The notes: a model not told the origin generated them from the sequence alone. Positions 11,101 through 24,317 are shown, counted from the first letter of the stretch. The stretch: 64,000 nucleotides of DNA from Bradysia coprophila (GCF_014529535.1 NW_023503373.1:1364001-1428000); one strand, 5' to 3'. Translations and numbers: made by a program.

Positions 11101-14100
11101 TCGCAAATTTGAATCACAGCCGCCATTAATTCGTCCCTGAATTTAAAGAAAGTTACAGAGCTTCTCTAAGACCACGGTTTTTGAACTTTATATACTCTTT
11201 GTCAGTAATGTTATATGGCGGCTTCCTCGCGTATACCATTTTGTTAAATACGTCAGTAAAATTTAGTTGTGAAGTATTAGCTTTTGTTTCTGGACAGATC
11301 GTTACAGCTGAAAGGAGTAGATAGTGTATTTGAAATTAAAAGTAAACCAAGAAAATGTAAAGCTCGTAATTATACCTGGAAATGGTATTTCCCATATTGG
11401 TGTCGATCTCTCAGCAAAACTTACAATAACCGGACTTTGATCCCATCTAATATAGACCTTTTGAATTGAGTATCCACAATAAAACAGAGCCAATGCAATG
11501 GCTAACATCCACCAAACCCTAAATTGAAATCGTAAATATTGGTCAAATAATTCCATAGGCAAAACTTTAGACCTTTCCATCCAATGACGCTTTTTCTCGG
11601 TAAAATATCTTACACCATGAACCGTACTTGAACAACAATACTCTTCGAATAGTCCGATTGCAGCCTGATTAACGGTTGAGGTTTAATCATTTTTTTACAG
11701 ATGTCATAAAGCTTTTACCTTCACATATTTTCCGCATTTAAATCGTTCGTTCGCAGCCGCTCGTGGTTCGTGACTCAATTCCACTGATTGACCGTCTGTT
11801 TCGAGAGGTGGCTCCAGGCCCTTCCTTAAATTTTGTATCGTCAAAAAAATCAGTTATCTTTATTACTGAACTCAAATAATACTAAATGTAATCTTAAGCG
11901 TATTAACAATAGTATTAACCCTATTAACAATATGCTCGTCGAATAACCTGCTAATTACGTCAAGACATCATAGTATCAAACATTTTATTGCCAACCTGCT
12001 GAGAACGATAGGATTCACGTGCTACGAAGAAGTGTATGCTGTCGATACAGACGGAAGAAGTCGATTCAGTGACATTATTGGCTTCCACCCGAAGTCTAAG
12101 AAAGCTTATATCATAGATCCAACGATTCGATATGAAACGAACGACATCAACCAGGATCAAGCTGTCAAGGACGAAAAAGAAAAAATCTACCGCAAATGCA
12201 TTCCATTTTACACTGAAAAATACGTGCAATCATTCGGCGAGAGAGACTGGTGCGTTCACGGTCTGTCGCGGAACGTTCGGTGATGGCGTTATTGAATTTT
12301 TCCGTGAAGTGAAATTAGACAATTCGCTCCTCAAGCAGTTGTCCGAAAGTGTTTTGACAAAGACTATTTATATAATTAGTAATCATATTTATGGCTCATG
12401 AAGTAGCCACCTTTGAGCTTTGTGAAAAGATTAATTGAATTCGACTTTTTGTTTGTTTGACGATATCCACTGGATTGATCAATATGCTGTGTAATTAAGT
12501 AACTTATGTTATGTAAGCAGCACCTTTTATGTTAAATAAATGTTTCTCTCTCTTAACCATGTCAGAATAGTAAGCAAAATATCCTCTTTTATTCATAATA
12601 TTAAACACTTATGAGATGAATGTTGAAAAGTTTAATCTCTCTATAATGCTAACATCTATTCAAATAACTGTCTGGCTGACATATGAGTGCAGGCAACTTT
12701 TAGTTTTTTTGACGGAAATAATCCAGGACCTGGACTCCAGGTTCTTGTGTTAATCCGCTCGATTTAAGTTTTATTTTTTCATTTTTTCTTTATCTCATGT
12801 CATTTTGCATGAAAAAATAGGGAACATTTTTTTTTCTAAAAATTGGAAAATCACTTTTTTCAAAAAAAAAACTTCTTGAAAGAATTAAATACTAAAGTTT
12901 AGTGGAACAATTTTTTTATATGAAACAAACGTTGTTCATATTGAGATTTTTCCAAAAAGTGACCCGGAAAAGGCTTAAATTTAAGTTCACCTCACACCGT
13001 CGAAACCGATCTCATGAAATTATGACTTTTTGGATTGCCTTTGGAATATTGCGTGGCGGGCCTTATGCCGTTTTCTGGATGTCTGGAGTAAACCAGGATT
13101 TCCAAGGTTCCTGATATTTTCCAACATTATTTACTACAGTCAAAGGCAGTCAATTTTCAGCATAAATTTGCTTCAGCTGTTTTTCAACTGATCCACACAT
13201 ACAATCAAAACTGGTTTTCCTTGTTCATACGGTTGAAGCTGCTACACGCACGCGCATGATAGTGGTAAAACCGTATAAAGACGTATAAACGGTTGTGATT
13301 GTTTGTATGGATCAGCTGAAAAACAGCTGAAGCTAATTTATGCTGAAAATTGACTGCCTATATGATCATAATATTCAGCTGTCTTGTAAAATAGTTCTGC
13401 ACAGCTAACGCTCTCAAAAAAAAAATTCCGTGAAGGATACTTATGACACAACTGGCATTTCCCCTATGAATTGCCAAAGAAATTCGTTGAATTAGATCGT
13501 TTTCATGAACGATTGATTCACAAGATCGAGTAAACTTTTTCGATTCTTTGTGTAGAAGTGCATTAAATCTTGCTATGTCCAATGGTAATGTGAATGTTAA
13601 GTTTTCGGTGATTATACGCTTTGAGGTAATTAATCATTGAGCGGTGAGTTTCTTTTTATGAAATCGCTATTTCCTCCGCTCCAAACAAATTTTAACATTA
13701 GATTCTTTGGTTTTTCTTTCATTTCGTTATACTTTTCTTAATTAGAGTAACTGGAATATATAACTAAACGAAGGGGCGCGAAATCACAGCCCAATTTCGG
13801 AATTCGGTACTTTTTGATTTTAAACGAAAAACCGGGTCAATAAAACACTATGTTTTAAATTGTGCTAATTGTTTTTATTTAACCTACCAAGGTTTCAACT
13901 GCCATGCAGTCATCATCAGGGTTCTTTATTGACATTAACATTAGACCATACCTATAGAGTATATATACTTTCATTGAATTTAACTACTATTGATACAGTA
14001 CTGTGCCAGCTGGTTTCAATCAGTATGGACACCAACCTCGTAAAGGTCAGCTACCTAAAACCGTACTGATACTAAAATCAACTATTCGACGATAGTCGGT

Positions 14101-15598
14101 TCTTTTGAATGCATTTTTCGATTTGGGATTACTCAAAGGTTTATATTCTCCTCCGCGTCTTTCCAAGAAAGTTCATTTATGACCTGAAAATTTCCCATTT
14201 GTTTATGCTGAACTTCTATGATTTTACATATACATTCTCTTCACATGGGTCTTGCGAATCTTGTTCATAACTCGATAATAAGAAGGGGCTCTCCATAAAG
14301 TACATACGAGGTGTACGCTCTATTTTACGAGGTGTACGCGATTTTGTTTAGAAAAATTTGAAAAAATGTCCATCGATCTAGAAGGGGGTTTGCTCATTCT
14401 TTTATCTTTGTTCTGATCACTCGTTCTGATAATAATTATCAGAAAATTCAACCAAAATAGTGGCTTTTCGCCTTTGACTTGCTGACGTAAAAGATAAATG
14501 CTACGCAATTGCGCTCAATACTAATGCTCAACGAACAACGGAGGGTGCTACGTAACGGAACAACAGGATTTGTCGATTAGCGAAACACAGGACGTTGTAC
14601 GGGAACTATGAGCCGTTGAACAACATGTGCAGAGTGTTCAATTCGATACAACACTCTGAAAATGTGATATAATATTAACTTGTGATATTGAATTTGCTTT
14701 GTTTAGTCTTTGACCGTTTTTATGTTGTGTAAGAGACATTAGATTTGTGTATGTACCTGTATTTTTTATAATTTTATGTGTTCAGCTGGGACTATAGTCC
14801 GTTGAATTAATGTGCAATAAATAGGTTCTTAAATAAATAGATTTTATGTGACAATATTCTGAAAAATGTTCCACTTAAGTGGACAACTCACCACCCTAGA
14901 AATGAGCCACTTTGCCGTTCAACGACGGTTATCCGTAAATGGTCATCTGCCAGTCCGAGAGGTAGGGCCACCGTCATAGAGGTGGACGACGATTTCACAT
15001 ACATGGCCAACTTCCCATCCATGGCTATCTGCAAGGCCGTTGGACGGCGGTTTCAGACACATGGATGCAGGCATTACTGGACGTCAGCTACGTTGATCAG
15101 AGGTGTCCCGAGATGCCCCGAGCGACGTCGTAGTTCACCGACGTTGGGTTTTATATGTAAAGATCTACAACTTTTTCAAACCATAATTTTTGTTCTATAA
15201 CAGACTGTGTAAGGTTTTCTTTTCTGAGTTGAAACAAGGTAGCGCTATATCAATGTCCCAAAATTTATAAAGTCTATTTTTGTCAATGACATCAGCAATG
15301 ATATAATTTTATTCAACTGAAACATAATGGTGAACTCTCTTTGATACAGGCCAATACGAAACCAATTGTGAATAATAATAATTCGTATTCATTTCCACTT
15401 CTATTTTTCTTGCTAAAGATTACCGAAAAAAAAGTAATGAAATCTTTGTCGAACTCTTGGGGCGAACTTTCAATCAATCAGTGCGCACTTGAAACTTTAT
15501 AATTTTTCATAAAGCTCCGAGAAACTAAACAATAAACTAAGAAATTTCTGTGAAAGGGAACAGTTTGTATCTTACCAGCTTTGTTTTCTGTCACTCAT
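8148..15598 (-). CDS. ppk: pickpocket-type DEG/ENaC channel, copy B (579 aa)
   Basis: Exons: 15598-15576 (start ATG, 23 nt), 11824-11719, 11664-11573, 11518-11376, 11307-11196, 11136-11028, 10956-10808, 10752-10470, 10408-10341, 8924-8826, 8766-8494, 8430-8148. They sum to 1740 nt, exactly 580 codons with the stop. HG motif at residues 59-60; TM1 about 75-95; extracellular cysteine-rich domain; TM2 with selectivity-type G-A-S at about 528-530; basic tail RMLRKRKNK. It should be a plasma-membrane cation-channel subunit, in family terms a sensory or osmotic role; the ligand is unknown. Introns carry a 1.24-kb inverted-repeat element, a retrotransposon 3' end and a MITE. The promoter copy has lost its TATA box. 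Nearest relative in the window is copy C. Confidence 0.88.
9039..10276. mobile_element. 1.24-kb nested inverted-repeat element in ppk-B intron
   Basis: The outer arms share ATCTTATAACTCTGTATAAG and GACAACTGCCACCTGGAAG in inverted orientation. The 12-bp sequence ATACAGAAATAT flanks the element at 9027-9038 and 10277-10288, a probable target duplication. Inside are further inverted pairs around 9200-9310 and around TACCTAGGAC (about 9740-10080), so elements have inserted into elements. The same intron in C is only 69 bp. No coding frame. Confidence 0.75.
11921..12552 (+). pseudogene. non-LTR retrotransposon 3' end with PD-(D/E)XK-like domain
   Basis: From 11961 the plus strand reads RHHSIKHFIANLLRTIGF, then FSDIIGFHPKSKKAYIIDPT. 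This resembles the C-terminal restriction-endonuclease-like domain of arthropod non-LTR elements (D and K spaced as PD-D/ExK). The expected WFGARGT stretch is broken by a small deletion near 12265. TTAACC flanks the block at 11915-11920 and 12553-12558. The first intron of copy C (22770-22810) is the empty site. It is a 5'-truncated, dead insertion. Confidence 0.7.
12559..13130. other. ppk-B first intron, conserved with copy C
   Basis: It aligns by eye with 22800-23460 of the C locus, which shows that the first intron was part of the duplicated unit. No coding signal. Confidence 0.6.
13146..13361. mobile_element. 216-bp palindromic MITE
   Basis: The arms begin GGCAGTCAATTTTCAGCATA and extend about 70 bp, with ATAAAGACGTATAAACGG in the middle. 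There is no counterpart in the C locus. No coding content. Confidence 0.85.
13370..15160. other. insertion-rich part of ppk-B first intron
   Basis: This block is absent from copy C, so it is inserted DNA. I recognise no gene. A GC-richer stretch at 14880-15130 contains short repeats about GACGGTT and CCGTC, but no usable open frame. Confidence 0.4.
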
Positions 15599-15739
15599 CT
15601 CGATGACTGGGTAAGATAACACTTTTAATTATTGCACAGTACAACACTACTTTAAATTAAATTGAATAATAAATCAATAGCCGGTGTTGTGTGGTTATGT
15701 AAAAGTTTCATTTGCAAGCAAATTATCCAGTCAGGTGTA

Positions 15740-15800
15740 GAATGCGAAAGTGTCTGAAACATGGCTAAGGGTTGATAAAATCATATTCCCAAGAGGATAT
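15740..15800 (-). promoter_or_regulatory. ppk-B promoter copy, TATA box lost
   Basis: On the minus strand an initiator-like TCAGA lies at 15757-15753 in sequence conserved with C, D and E. The stretch that holds TATAAA in the other copies is shortened and reads AACCCTTAGCC. Transcription from this copy may be weak or moved. Confidence 0.5.
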
Positions 15801-16134
15801 GAATACTAATCCGTTAGTTAACAACAGGCAGCACAAACATTTATTTTCAAACATAAAATGTAAACTATGCTGGATAGATGCGATGTAATAAAAAATCTCA
15901 ATCACAGTTCTGGTTCACGGTTTATTGTATTATATGTATATTAACCAAACTTATGAAGTGAATGTAAACTAGAACGACGTTATTTAATAGAAGCAAATTA
16001 GTAAATATGATCCGTGTTCAAATCCACGGCTGGGCGAGGTTCCTTCATTCGTCTTAATGCACTTACTTAACATTTACTCATATGGTTATTCTAATGGCCA
16101 GTTGCCAATTCGCAACGTTAAAAATATCGAATAT
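15800..16134. other. B/C spacer with tRNA T-arm-like remnant
   Basis: 15800-16000 is conserved with 26040-26190. At 16011-16030 the sequence CCGTGTTCAAATCCACGG forms a perfect five-pair T-stem with a TTCAAAT loop, but no other tRNA part is present, so it is probably a tRNA-derived scrap. Confidence 0.4.
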
Positions 16135-16503
16135 TAGTCGAGTGCGAGTTGTCAAAAAAAGTGGCCTCGCTCATATTGGATGTGAAAAGCAATTTTATTG
16201 TTGATTTTTGTAGGTTGAGGGGGACAAGGAATTTTCCTTATTTTCCAGATTTCTTGCTACCGTCTCTAGCAATATCACACCGATTGTTTACAAGCCATAC
16301 AAGCCCAACTTCAAATTTTTTGTTTTTTTTTTTAGAAAATTTGCATTTTCCATTCTTTAAAAAAAATTGAAGTCTGGTATCATTGCAAAGGTAATAATGT
16401 CCACTATGCGACACAATAACAAAACAAACGTAGGAAATTGTTTCCGATCTCAAAATACAGGACAAACTCTTAAATAGCACTTCGAAGTGTTCTAACTCGA
16501 AAT

Positions 16504-16905
16504 AGTCATTTGTGTACCTGTTTTGGACGATTGATTTTAGGCGATTTCGCGGATTGTAGGCCGAACGAAGTGAGGCTTACAAGCGAAAGTGCCTTAAATC
16601 AACCGTCCAAAACAGGTACACATGTAAGTTTTCATGCAGAGGGCCGGAAACCCGAGAAAATTCGAAAAATTGCCCTCATTTTCGGCCCCGAAGCATGAAA
16701 AAGTCTATTTCATGCTTCGGGGCCGAAAATGAGGGCAATTTTTCGAATTTTCTCGGGTTTCCGGCCCTCTGCATGAAAACTCACATGTGCACCTGTTTGG
16801 GACGGCTGATTTAAGGCACTTTCGCTTGTAGACCTCACTTCGTTCGGCCTACAATCCGCGAAATTGCCTTAAATCAATCGTCCAAAACAGGTACACAAAT
16901 GACTA
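16504..16905. repeat. 402-bp near-perfect palindrome
   Basis: The two arms are complementary almost throughout, with the centre near 16704. Each arm holds a roughly 115-bp unit that is itself bounded by inverted GTACCTGTTTTGGACG ends. The central arms read GCCCTCATTTTCGGCCCC and complement. It is a cruciform-capable, hierarchical structure. Confidence 0.92.
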
Positions 16906-17278
16906 TGACCAACGTTTTTTTTTTTTTTGCTAAAAAGATTCTATTTAACACGAGGAACAATAATATTTAAAGAAAAAAATTAAGTTACATCACACTTTTA
17001 ATTAAGTCCAATTCAAACGCACTATTAAGAAGAATCAAACTTAGTGACATATTTCTGGCCAAGACATTCTTTAAATCAATTTTCGCAATTCCGGTCCATA
17101 ATCATCACCTTTCCATGCATCCATTTAATGTCGTTTTGAAGGTATTTATTTCACTGTATTTCTGGACACAGTGCGATATTAACTTTTTTTCGCACGCAGT
17201 GCGATATTAAATTTTTCTCGCACGCTAAGAACCTATTACCTTTAACGAAGGCAAAATTTTTATAAATAAAAATCTTGC

Positions 17279-17363
17279 ATTGACCAGAAATCGAACCCCC
17301 GACACCAAAAGGTTTTTGAACACAAAGCAGCGACTATAGCCATTCGGCTATAGAGTCACACAA
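17279..17363 (-). other. tRNA-like sequence (degenerate)
   Basis: Read on the minus strand it has an A-box-like TAGCCGAATGGC and a B-box-like GGTTCGATTTC at normal order and rough spacing. The anticodon arm and acceptor stem do not pair well, so this is probably a tRNA-derived repeat and not a working gene. Confidence 0.5.
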
Positions 17364-18270
17364 TTATACCGAACGTATTGTTGAAGCGTATATGTAGGGT
17401 GGGTCGATTTTAACAACTTGAAAATCCACACCTAGCGGCATATGTAGCTTGCCAAAACTAGTCAAACTGCATCATTACTTTTTCTTTTCCGAATACTTTT
17501 GAGTACCGCACAATAGATTGAATGGGTTTGTCAGGCTTCTTTGAAATTTTCACAGATTTTTTTTGAAAAAAGCTTTGCAAAGCCTTGTAGAGGATGAAAT
17601 AGACTGAAACAAACAAAATCAACTTAATTTGAAAAAATCGGTGCAGTCGAAGTGAAAAAATGTACATTTTCTATATAATAATGGGGGTCTGTCAACTTTG
17701 AACCATCATAATGTACAATAAACTTCCTCAAATTTGATTACATCTTTCTATTAGAGTTAAAATAGGTAAAAACGACAATGATGTATATTGTCGGAATGTC
17801 TCTGATTGATTATTACCGAAGTAATACTGTAATACTAATGTTTCATACAGAAATTTGAGCTCTTACACGCCCATATGCCTGAATTATACCCGTTTTTGCA
17901 TAACTGACTTGATTAACAGCGCATCTACAAATTTAGACTTATTTTTATATTTTTGTAGGGTCAAGCACCGACCAGAGAATTTAAATCAGTTTAGTTTAGT
18001 GAAATCGGTCAAGAATGGGATTTTGTAGAGCCATTTTTGGATTTTGAGCGGCATTGGCTCTACAGGCCACACTATGGCGTCGGCGACTTGCTAACATGGG
18101 ATGCCGAATTCCTTGTCGCTCAATCTACAATAATCAACGATAAAATTGGTTTTCACATCCAATATGAGCCAAACGACATCTCGCACCCGACTATATTCTA
18201 TTTCTTGTAATATTTGTTGATTGAAAAGATCGCGCCGTATGCGAGCAGTCCTTTTTTTTCGTTTTGATAA

Positions 18271-19628
18271 TAAGGTAAAAAACCATGGTTCGACAGTTGA
18301 AAAATGGCTCGTTTTCCGACACTTTGAGATACGTACTTTTTGGATGCAAAAAGTGTATGAATATCAATAAATTTGTGCAAACTGAGATTTTTTCCAATAA
18401 ACTCAATTATTTTCCTAATCAAATGATTCGTAACTTATCAAAATGGAATATGTTTTCATATTTTAAAGAGCCGAAAATGTTGACCTGTGTAAACAGTGAC
18501 TTTTTGGGTGGAATTTCTAGGACTGGATTAACGATTTATCGAACAAAAAATAATAATTTAAAACTTGGAAACACGTTTATGTGATCGTCAATGCTTATTT
18601 TTATGTTTTTAAACAAAGGTAAGGGCTAAAAATGATTATTTTTGTGAAATTTTGGCTATACAAATCATGCTTCGACGGTTCGACACTACTTCTTGTGTCT
18701 CAAACTACATGATTTTATTCAAAATTTGAGTGTTTTTGCATTTTGATGGTAGAAATTAGTGAAAGAAGCCTTAGTGAACCATTTACTGAGTAAAAAATGT
18801 ACAGCACTCAATTTTAGCTTAGAAATTTTTATTCACTTAACTTACATACCACAGTGTCTCAATCCACATATAGATTGTGGAAATTGTTATCGTCATGTGT
18901 TAGGAAATTAAATTTTTGAATATTGTTCGGTGAAGTGACAGAAGTGGCCGACTTGCCGACAGCGTCAATTATTGAGTATGTTTCAATGTGATTTCATATG
19001 TTTTGTATTTGTGGATTGAATAAAACGTTGAAAACAAAGAAAAATTTCTAAAATAAGTTCATCGGGTGTATCTGTGAATTGAGTAGAAATTCTTCATTTT
19101 TTCCGTGTGGAGGCGATTTTTGCTTTAAATAAGTGTTTCAAACAGGTTTTCATCATATACAACGATATAATAATGTGTTTTCAGATCGAAACTAAATGAT
19201 AAATAATAAATTTTGTACCAATTTAGTAATTCAAATTCATTGAATCTTCCATAGAAAGTAACGTGTCGAACTACGGTTTTTCTCCACACTGTCAAACCGT
19301 GATCCAAAGTGCCGAAGCCAGTTTTGTATTAAAACTTTAATAATTAACTGAAATTAACATTAAAATTAACGTAATTAGGCTTTTTTTTTGATGTCCTTAG
19401 ATTTATTCAATATAGCGAAAAAAAAGGCTGCTAGGCGCAACCAGCAAAAAAACGATCTTTTCAAAAAACAAGTTTACAATAAATAAAAATAATTAGGCTA
19501 TTTTAATAGAGAATTGGTTGTTCCTATGATTCCGAACACGCTCTGGACATACTACTTCAAAGAAACAGAAAAAATTGAGTTCAAACTCAGAATATCAAAA
19601 TTTTGTCGAACCATGAGTTTTTACCTTA
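18271..19628. mobile_element. 1.36-kb element with short inverted termini
   Basis: TAAGGTAAAAAACCATGGTT and CGAC at the left match, inverted, the right end GTCGAACCATGAG then TTTTTACCTTA. Internal sequence near 18850-18960 is related in inverse orientation to 49380-49570. No recognisable protein. Confidence 0.6.
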
Positions 19629-19629
19629 A

Positions 19630-20377
19630 ATGAATTGGTAAATAAACAAGAAAATGAGAGTAAGAATGAAGTAAATGTACAGGACTGAGGAATTGGTGAG
19701 TTAATGTAACATCGTGCTCAAATAACTTCTTATGTTCTTTTAATAGGAGAAATCAGAATAATCTGCTATTTTTGTAAAGGAAAAATGTGTGAAGTCAATT
19801 TTTTGAGTATCGAAGCTAAAATCGAGCGATATCAGTGCTGGCTACTAACCCTAAAACATTAAAAAAAACAAAGATGGTTGGGAAATGAGGAAACATAATG
19901 GGAGTTTATCGCTAACACTATACCACCACATCCACAAGAGCATTCCACGATTTCTCGAGAAAAAATAAAGTAGATAGATAAGTATGTTTATTCCATAATT
20001 GACAATAATATGCTCACAACTCAATCACTGACATTTTACACGAAAACATCACTAATCATCGACATCCATTCTACGGAGTATGTCATTGTGTTGCATGATC
20101 AGTGAAAGGATATTTTTCTTTCATTGAGTGTTATCAAGGCTGTACTGTTGTGTATACAGTATACAGCCTTGGTTGGTGTGTAAATGAAGTAATTTTTTGC
20201 AATTTGCATTGTAATGAACTCAAATTTTACGGGGTATTTCAGCTGAATTAATGATGTACGTTATCATATGGGAAGCGCCTACAACGCGGAAATTGCAACT
20301 TATTATTATTTTTTTTTTAACTCGAAAATTTAAGACAAAAATATTGGAAGAGAATTATGTTCTAATTCGTATTTTAT
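19630..20377. other. B/C spacer conserved with the C/D spacer
   Basis: Stretches such as AAATAAACAAGAAAATGAGA recur near 26190, so this spacer was part of the duplicated unit. A short inverted AAGGCTGTA pair lies at about 20131-20170. No gene seen. Confidence 0.5.
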
Positions 20378-23300
20378 CTACTCCTCCTTATCATCTCCAT
20401 TTGGCCGAACGATTCCTGGTATTGCTGAATCGTCAATTTTGTTTTTCCGTTTTCGATGCATGCGCGAACGTAAATTACACCACAATCGTAATGACAGAAA
20501 GTACAACAATTCTACAATGCTCAAAAATGATGCACCCATAAAAAGTCCAAGCAAACCACCGCAACTAGCCAGAAAATCAGTTGGACCAAACAATTCAGAA
20601 CGTTTCGAGGTGATGAACTGATTTTCTTTGAAATATATCCACAACTGGGACGAATGTACACTAATGGTGGAAAAGAAATGTTATACGCGAGTCAAAAATT
20701 GAAATTTATGCAAATATTTTTACTCAGGAAAGTCCTTATCAAGTTTGTAAGCAATAGTCAGAGATTTCCAATCAAATGGAGCCTGTGAAATCTCTGCATC
20801 ATATGTAATCGAAGTGCAAGCTGGTAAGCAATTGCAGCCTGTTACACTTTCAGCGCCAGGTTCAAGAGTCAATCTTTTCGCAAATTGTTCCTTTAACAAA
20901 TTGCTTCCTGCTTTTAAGTAACAATTCATTTTCGCAGCCCCGCAGATTGGTGTATCCTTGTCCCTCGGCATGGAGAATTTTACACATCCACATGCCCTAA
21001 ATAAATGAAAAAAATTCAATTAAGTGATTTGTTTTAATAAAATAAATCTTTTCATACTTCAATGTGAAGTTCGCTAGACATTCCAACTCGCAGTTTCTTT
21101 GAGTGTACACTTTCAAAAAGCGAAGCTTTCGCTCCGATGCAAAGTAGCACTGTCGCCTAAAAACGAAAGGTAAGTTGGCTTTTTTGTTATCCATTTCCAC
21201 TTTCAACATTCTTTTATTTCCTTACCTATTTGGTTCATAATGTCTTAGTCCTTCCGAAGTAGTTATCATGTTTGGTTTCACTGACACCAATACCTTATCA
21301 TTCATTGTTTTGAAAATTAAGTTTTGAATCAAAATTGACATTGAGAATACCTCTTGCAGCAATGGCACTCTAAAATAATGTTTCGACATCTGTGGTATTT
21401 CACCGGGTGTGTGTAATGAAATTTTGAAACCTTGTACCGCACCACGACACATATATTCTAAATGTTCTTTCAACAGATGCATCAGAACGAAAATACCATC
21501 TTGTGCACCAGAACCAAATATGCGATACGGATATGTCTGCGAATCTATTTCGACAGATGAGTCATATCCATCTTCCAGATTCCAAAAATTTGCAGACATG
21601 TTGTGGTCGATTCGCGTGTAATCAGGACTTAGGCTACACAAAGATCATTTGATTATTTGTCGATCAACTTCCTAAATTCCACCTTTACTCTTCGGTAAAT
21701 AGCTCCGAACCATTCAGTGTGTTGAACGTAAAACATAGCCCGTCTTCGGTCATGATTTCGTGAAAGTATGGTTGGCAGTCTTCATATATGTCTCGAATTT
21801 TGCAGACAAACAATGTGTCGTTAGAACTAGGAGCCGTCTGAAAGCGAATTAACAACACTATCTTTAACTGCATGATTCTAGCAGTCGTGAGATGTGCTTA
21901 CATCTCTTAGTAAATCTGTTATCGAGCTGTCCGTAAAATTTGCACCGACTTCGAAGTAGCCTGTTAAATAAGAGTCACAAATTTGAATCACAGCCGCCAT
22001 TAACTCGTCCCTAAATTGAAAGAATGTTATAGAGGTTATCTAAGGAAACAGTTTTTTGAACTTTATAATGTAAAGTTTACATACTCTTTGTCAGTAATGT
22101 TGTATGGCGGCTTCCCCGCTGATTTCATTTTATGAAAAACATCAGTAAAATTTAGTTGTGAAGTATCAGCTTTTGTTTCTGGACAGATCGTTACAGCTGA
22201 AATGAGTAGATTGTACATTTGAAAACAAAAGTAAGCCAAGAAAATGTAAAGCTCAAAATTATACCTGGAAATGGTATTTCCCATATTGGTGTCGATTTCT
22301 CAGCAAAACTGACAATAACCGGACTTTGATCCCACTTAATGTAGACATTTTGAATTGAGTATCCACAATAAAACAGAGCCAATGCAATGGCTAACATCCA
22401 CCAAACCCTAAATTTAAATCGTAATTATTGGTCAAATAATTCCATAGGCAAAACTTTAGACCTTTCCATCCAATGACGCTTTTTCTCGGTAAAATATCTA
22501 ACACCATGAACCGTACTTGAACGACAATACTCTTCGAATAGTCCCATTGCACCCTGATAAACGCTTGAGGCATAATTTTTTTTTTACTGATGTCATATGG
22601 CTTTTACCTTAACGTATTTTCCATATTTAAATCGTTCGTTCGCATGTGGTCCGTGACTCAGTTCCACTGATTGACCGTCTGTTTCGAGAGGTGGCTCCAG
22701 GTCCTTCCTTAAATTTTTATCATCAAAAGAATCAGTTTTCTTTATTAAAGAAGTTAAATAGTACTGAATGTAATCTTGAGGGTATTAACAAGAGTATCCT
22801 TAACCATGTTCGAATAGTAAGCAAAATGTTCTCTTTTATTCATAATATTAAACACTTATGAAATGAATGTTAAAACAAATGAAGTAAAAGTTTAATCTTT
22901 CTATAATGCTAACATCTATTCAAATAACTGTCTGGCTGACAGATGCTTACATATTACGTTTAGCTTTATTGACGGCTTTATTCCAGGTCCCTGTGTCAAT
23001 CCACTCGATTTAAGTTTTATTTTTTAAGTTTTTCTTTATCTCATATGACTTTGCATAACTTAAACTATTTTTTTTATTCTAAAAATTGGAAAATCACTTT
23101 CCCGTTTGGAAAAACGGTTTCTATGAAAAAGTCAAATGTCTACCGGACTTGACAACTTTCTTCGAAATTTGTTTCTTGAAAGTCTGATTAAATACTAATG
23201 TTTCGTGGAACAACTGTTTCTTATGTGAAACAAAACGTTGTCGATGCAAAGATTTTCCCGAAAAGTGACCCGGAAAATTCCTAAACTTTAAGTTCACCTC

Positions 23301-24317
23301 ACACTCTCGAAACCGATCTCATAAATTAATGGTGGCTTTTTGGATAGCTTATTTCAGTGCCTTTCGAATGTTGGGTGGCGGGCCTTATGACGATGTTGAG
23401 ATTTAAGCCAGAATTTCCGCAGTTCTTGATATTGTCCAACATTATTTAGTATTTCTTTCTGACAGTGACACATAAATAATATTTGCTGATGAATTTTGAA
23501 GTTTAGACGGTCAACAACTTTTTAGAATTGAATTCTAGTCGGAAAAGTAGCTCAGTATGCAATCCACATTACATTATTTTCGCACTTTGATATCTTTGGA
23601 TCCTAGGCAGCTCCATTAGATATAATACATTGTTTTTCATGCAACACACATTACATCTAAACAACATGTTAGAACATGAAAAACCTCTATGAAGCGAAGG
23701 AACCGAAAAAACCAGGTAATGTAATTGTCAGTATATGTTCCTTAGTCCCTAATAATTTCCTTTTTTTTAATTTTTTGTAGTGTGGAATTGCGTCACGGCG
23801 CCTTGCAAACGTACATTCACGCTGGGCACTGAGATTTTTATCAGTTCTTCAACGTTAGATTCATTTTGTATTCACAACTTTTTCAAACCATAATTTGTGT
23901 TCCATAACAGACTATGAGGTTTTCTTTTCAGAGTTGAAACAAGGTAGCTCTGTATCAACGTCCCAAAATTTATAAAGTCTATTTTTGTCAATGACATCAG
24001 CAATGATATAATTTTATTCAACTGAAACATAATGGTGAACTCTCTTTGATACAGGCCACTAGATACCAATTGTGAATAATAATAATTCGTATTCAATTTC
24101 CACAGTCACTTCTATGTTTCTTGCTAAAGATTAGCAAAAAGAAGAAAAAAACAGATAGAAATCTTTGTCGAACTCTAGGGGCGAACTTTCAATCAATCAG
24201 AGTGCACTTGAAACCTTATAATTTTTCATAAAGCTCCGAGAAACTAAACAATAAACTAAGAAACTGTTGTAAAATGGAACAGTTTGTATCTTACCTGCTG
24301 TGTTTTCTGTCATTCAT
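20378..24317 (-). CDS. ppk: pickpocket-type DEG/ENaC channel, copy C (577 aa), intact
   Basis: The most compact copy. Exons: 24317-24295 (ATG, 23 nt), 22707-22608, 22553-22462, 22407-22265, 22196-22085, 22010-21902, 21837-21689, 21633-21351, 21293-21226, 21156-21058, 20996-20724, 20660-20378; sum 1734 nt, 578 codons with the stop. HG motif at residues 57-58; TM1 about 73-93; RNCELECLANFTL and ACGCVKF cysteine motifs typical of insect ppk; CNCLPACTS; TM2 with GLLGLFMGAS at about 519-528; acidic end DDKEE. The start was chosen because the same ATG exon, donor phase and acceptor (AATTTAAG) recur in B and E. Upstream lies a TATA/initiator promoter. It is the likeliest functional member of the B/C pair. 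Confidence 0.92.

Larger units (their letters stand above)
16135..18193. mobile_element. 2.06-kb element with about 100-bp inverted termini
   Basis: The left arm (TAGTCG…CATATTGGATGTGAAAA…) matches the inverted right arm (about 18090-18193). Flanking TAT on both sides may be a 3-bp target duplication. It carries a 402-bp palindrome and a tRNA-like sequence, and no transposase frame. Confidence 0.7.

Noticed and set aside
17279..17363. Functional tRNA gene
   Set aside because: A- and B-box-like segments exist but the acceptor and anticodon stems do not pair.
18285..18584. Plus-strand 99-aa open frame
   Set aside because: It begins inside the inverted terminus of a transposable element and matches nothing I know.
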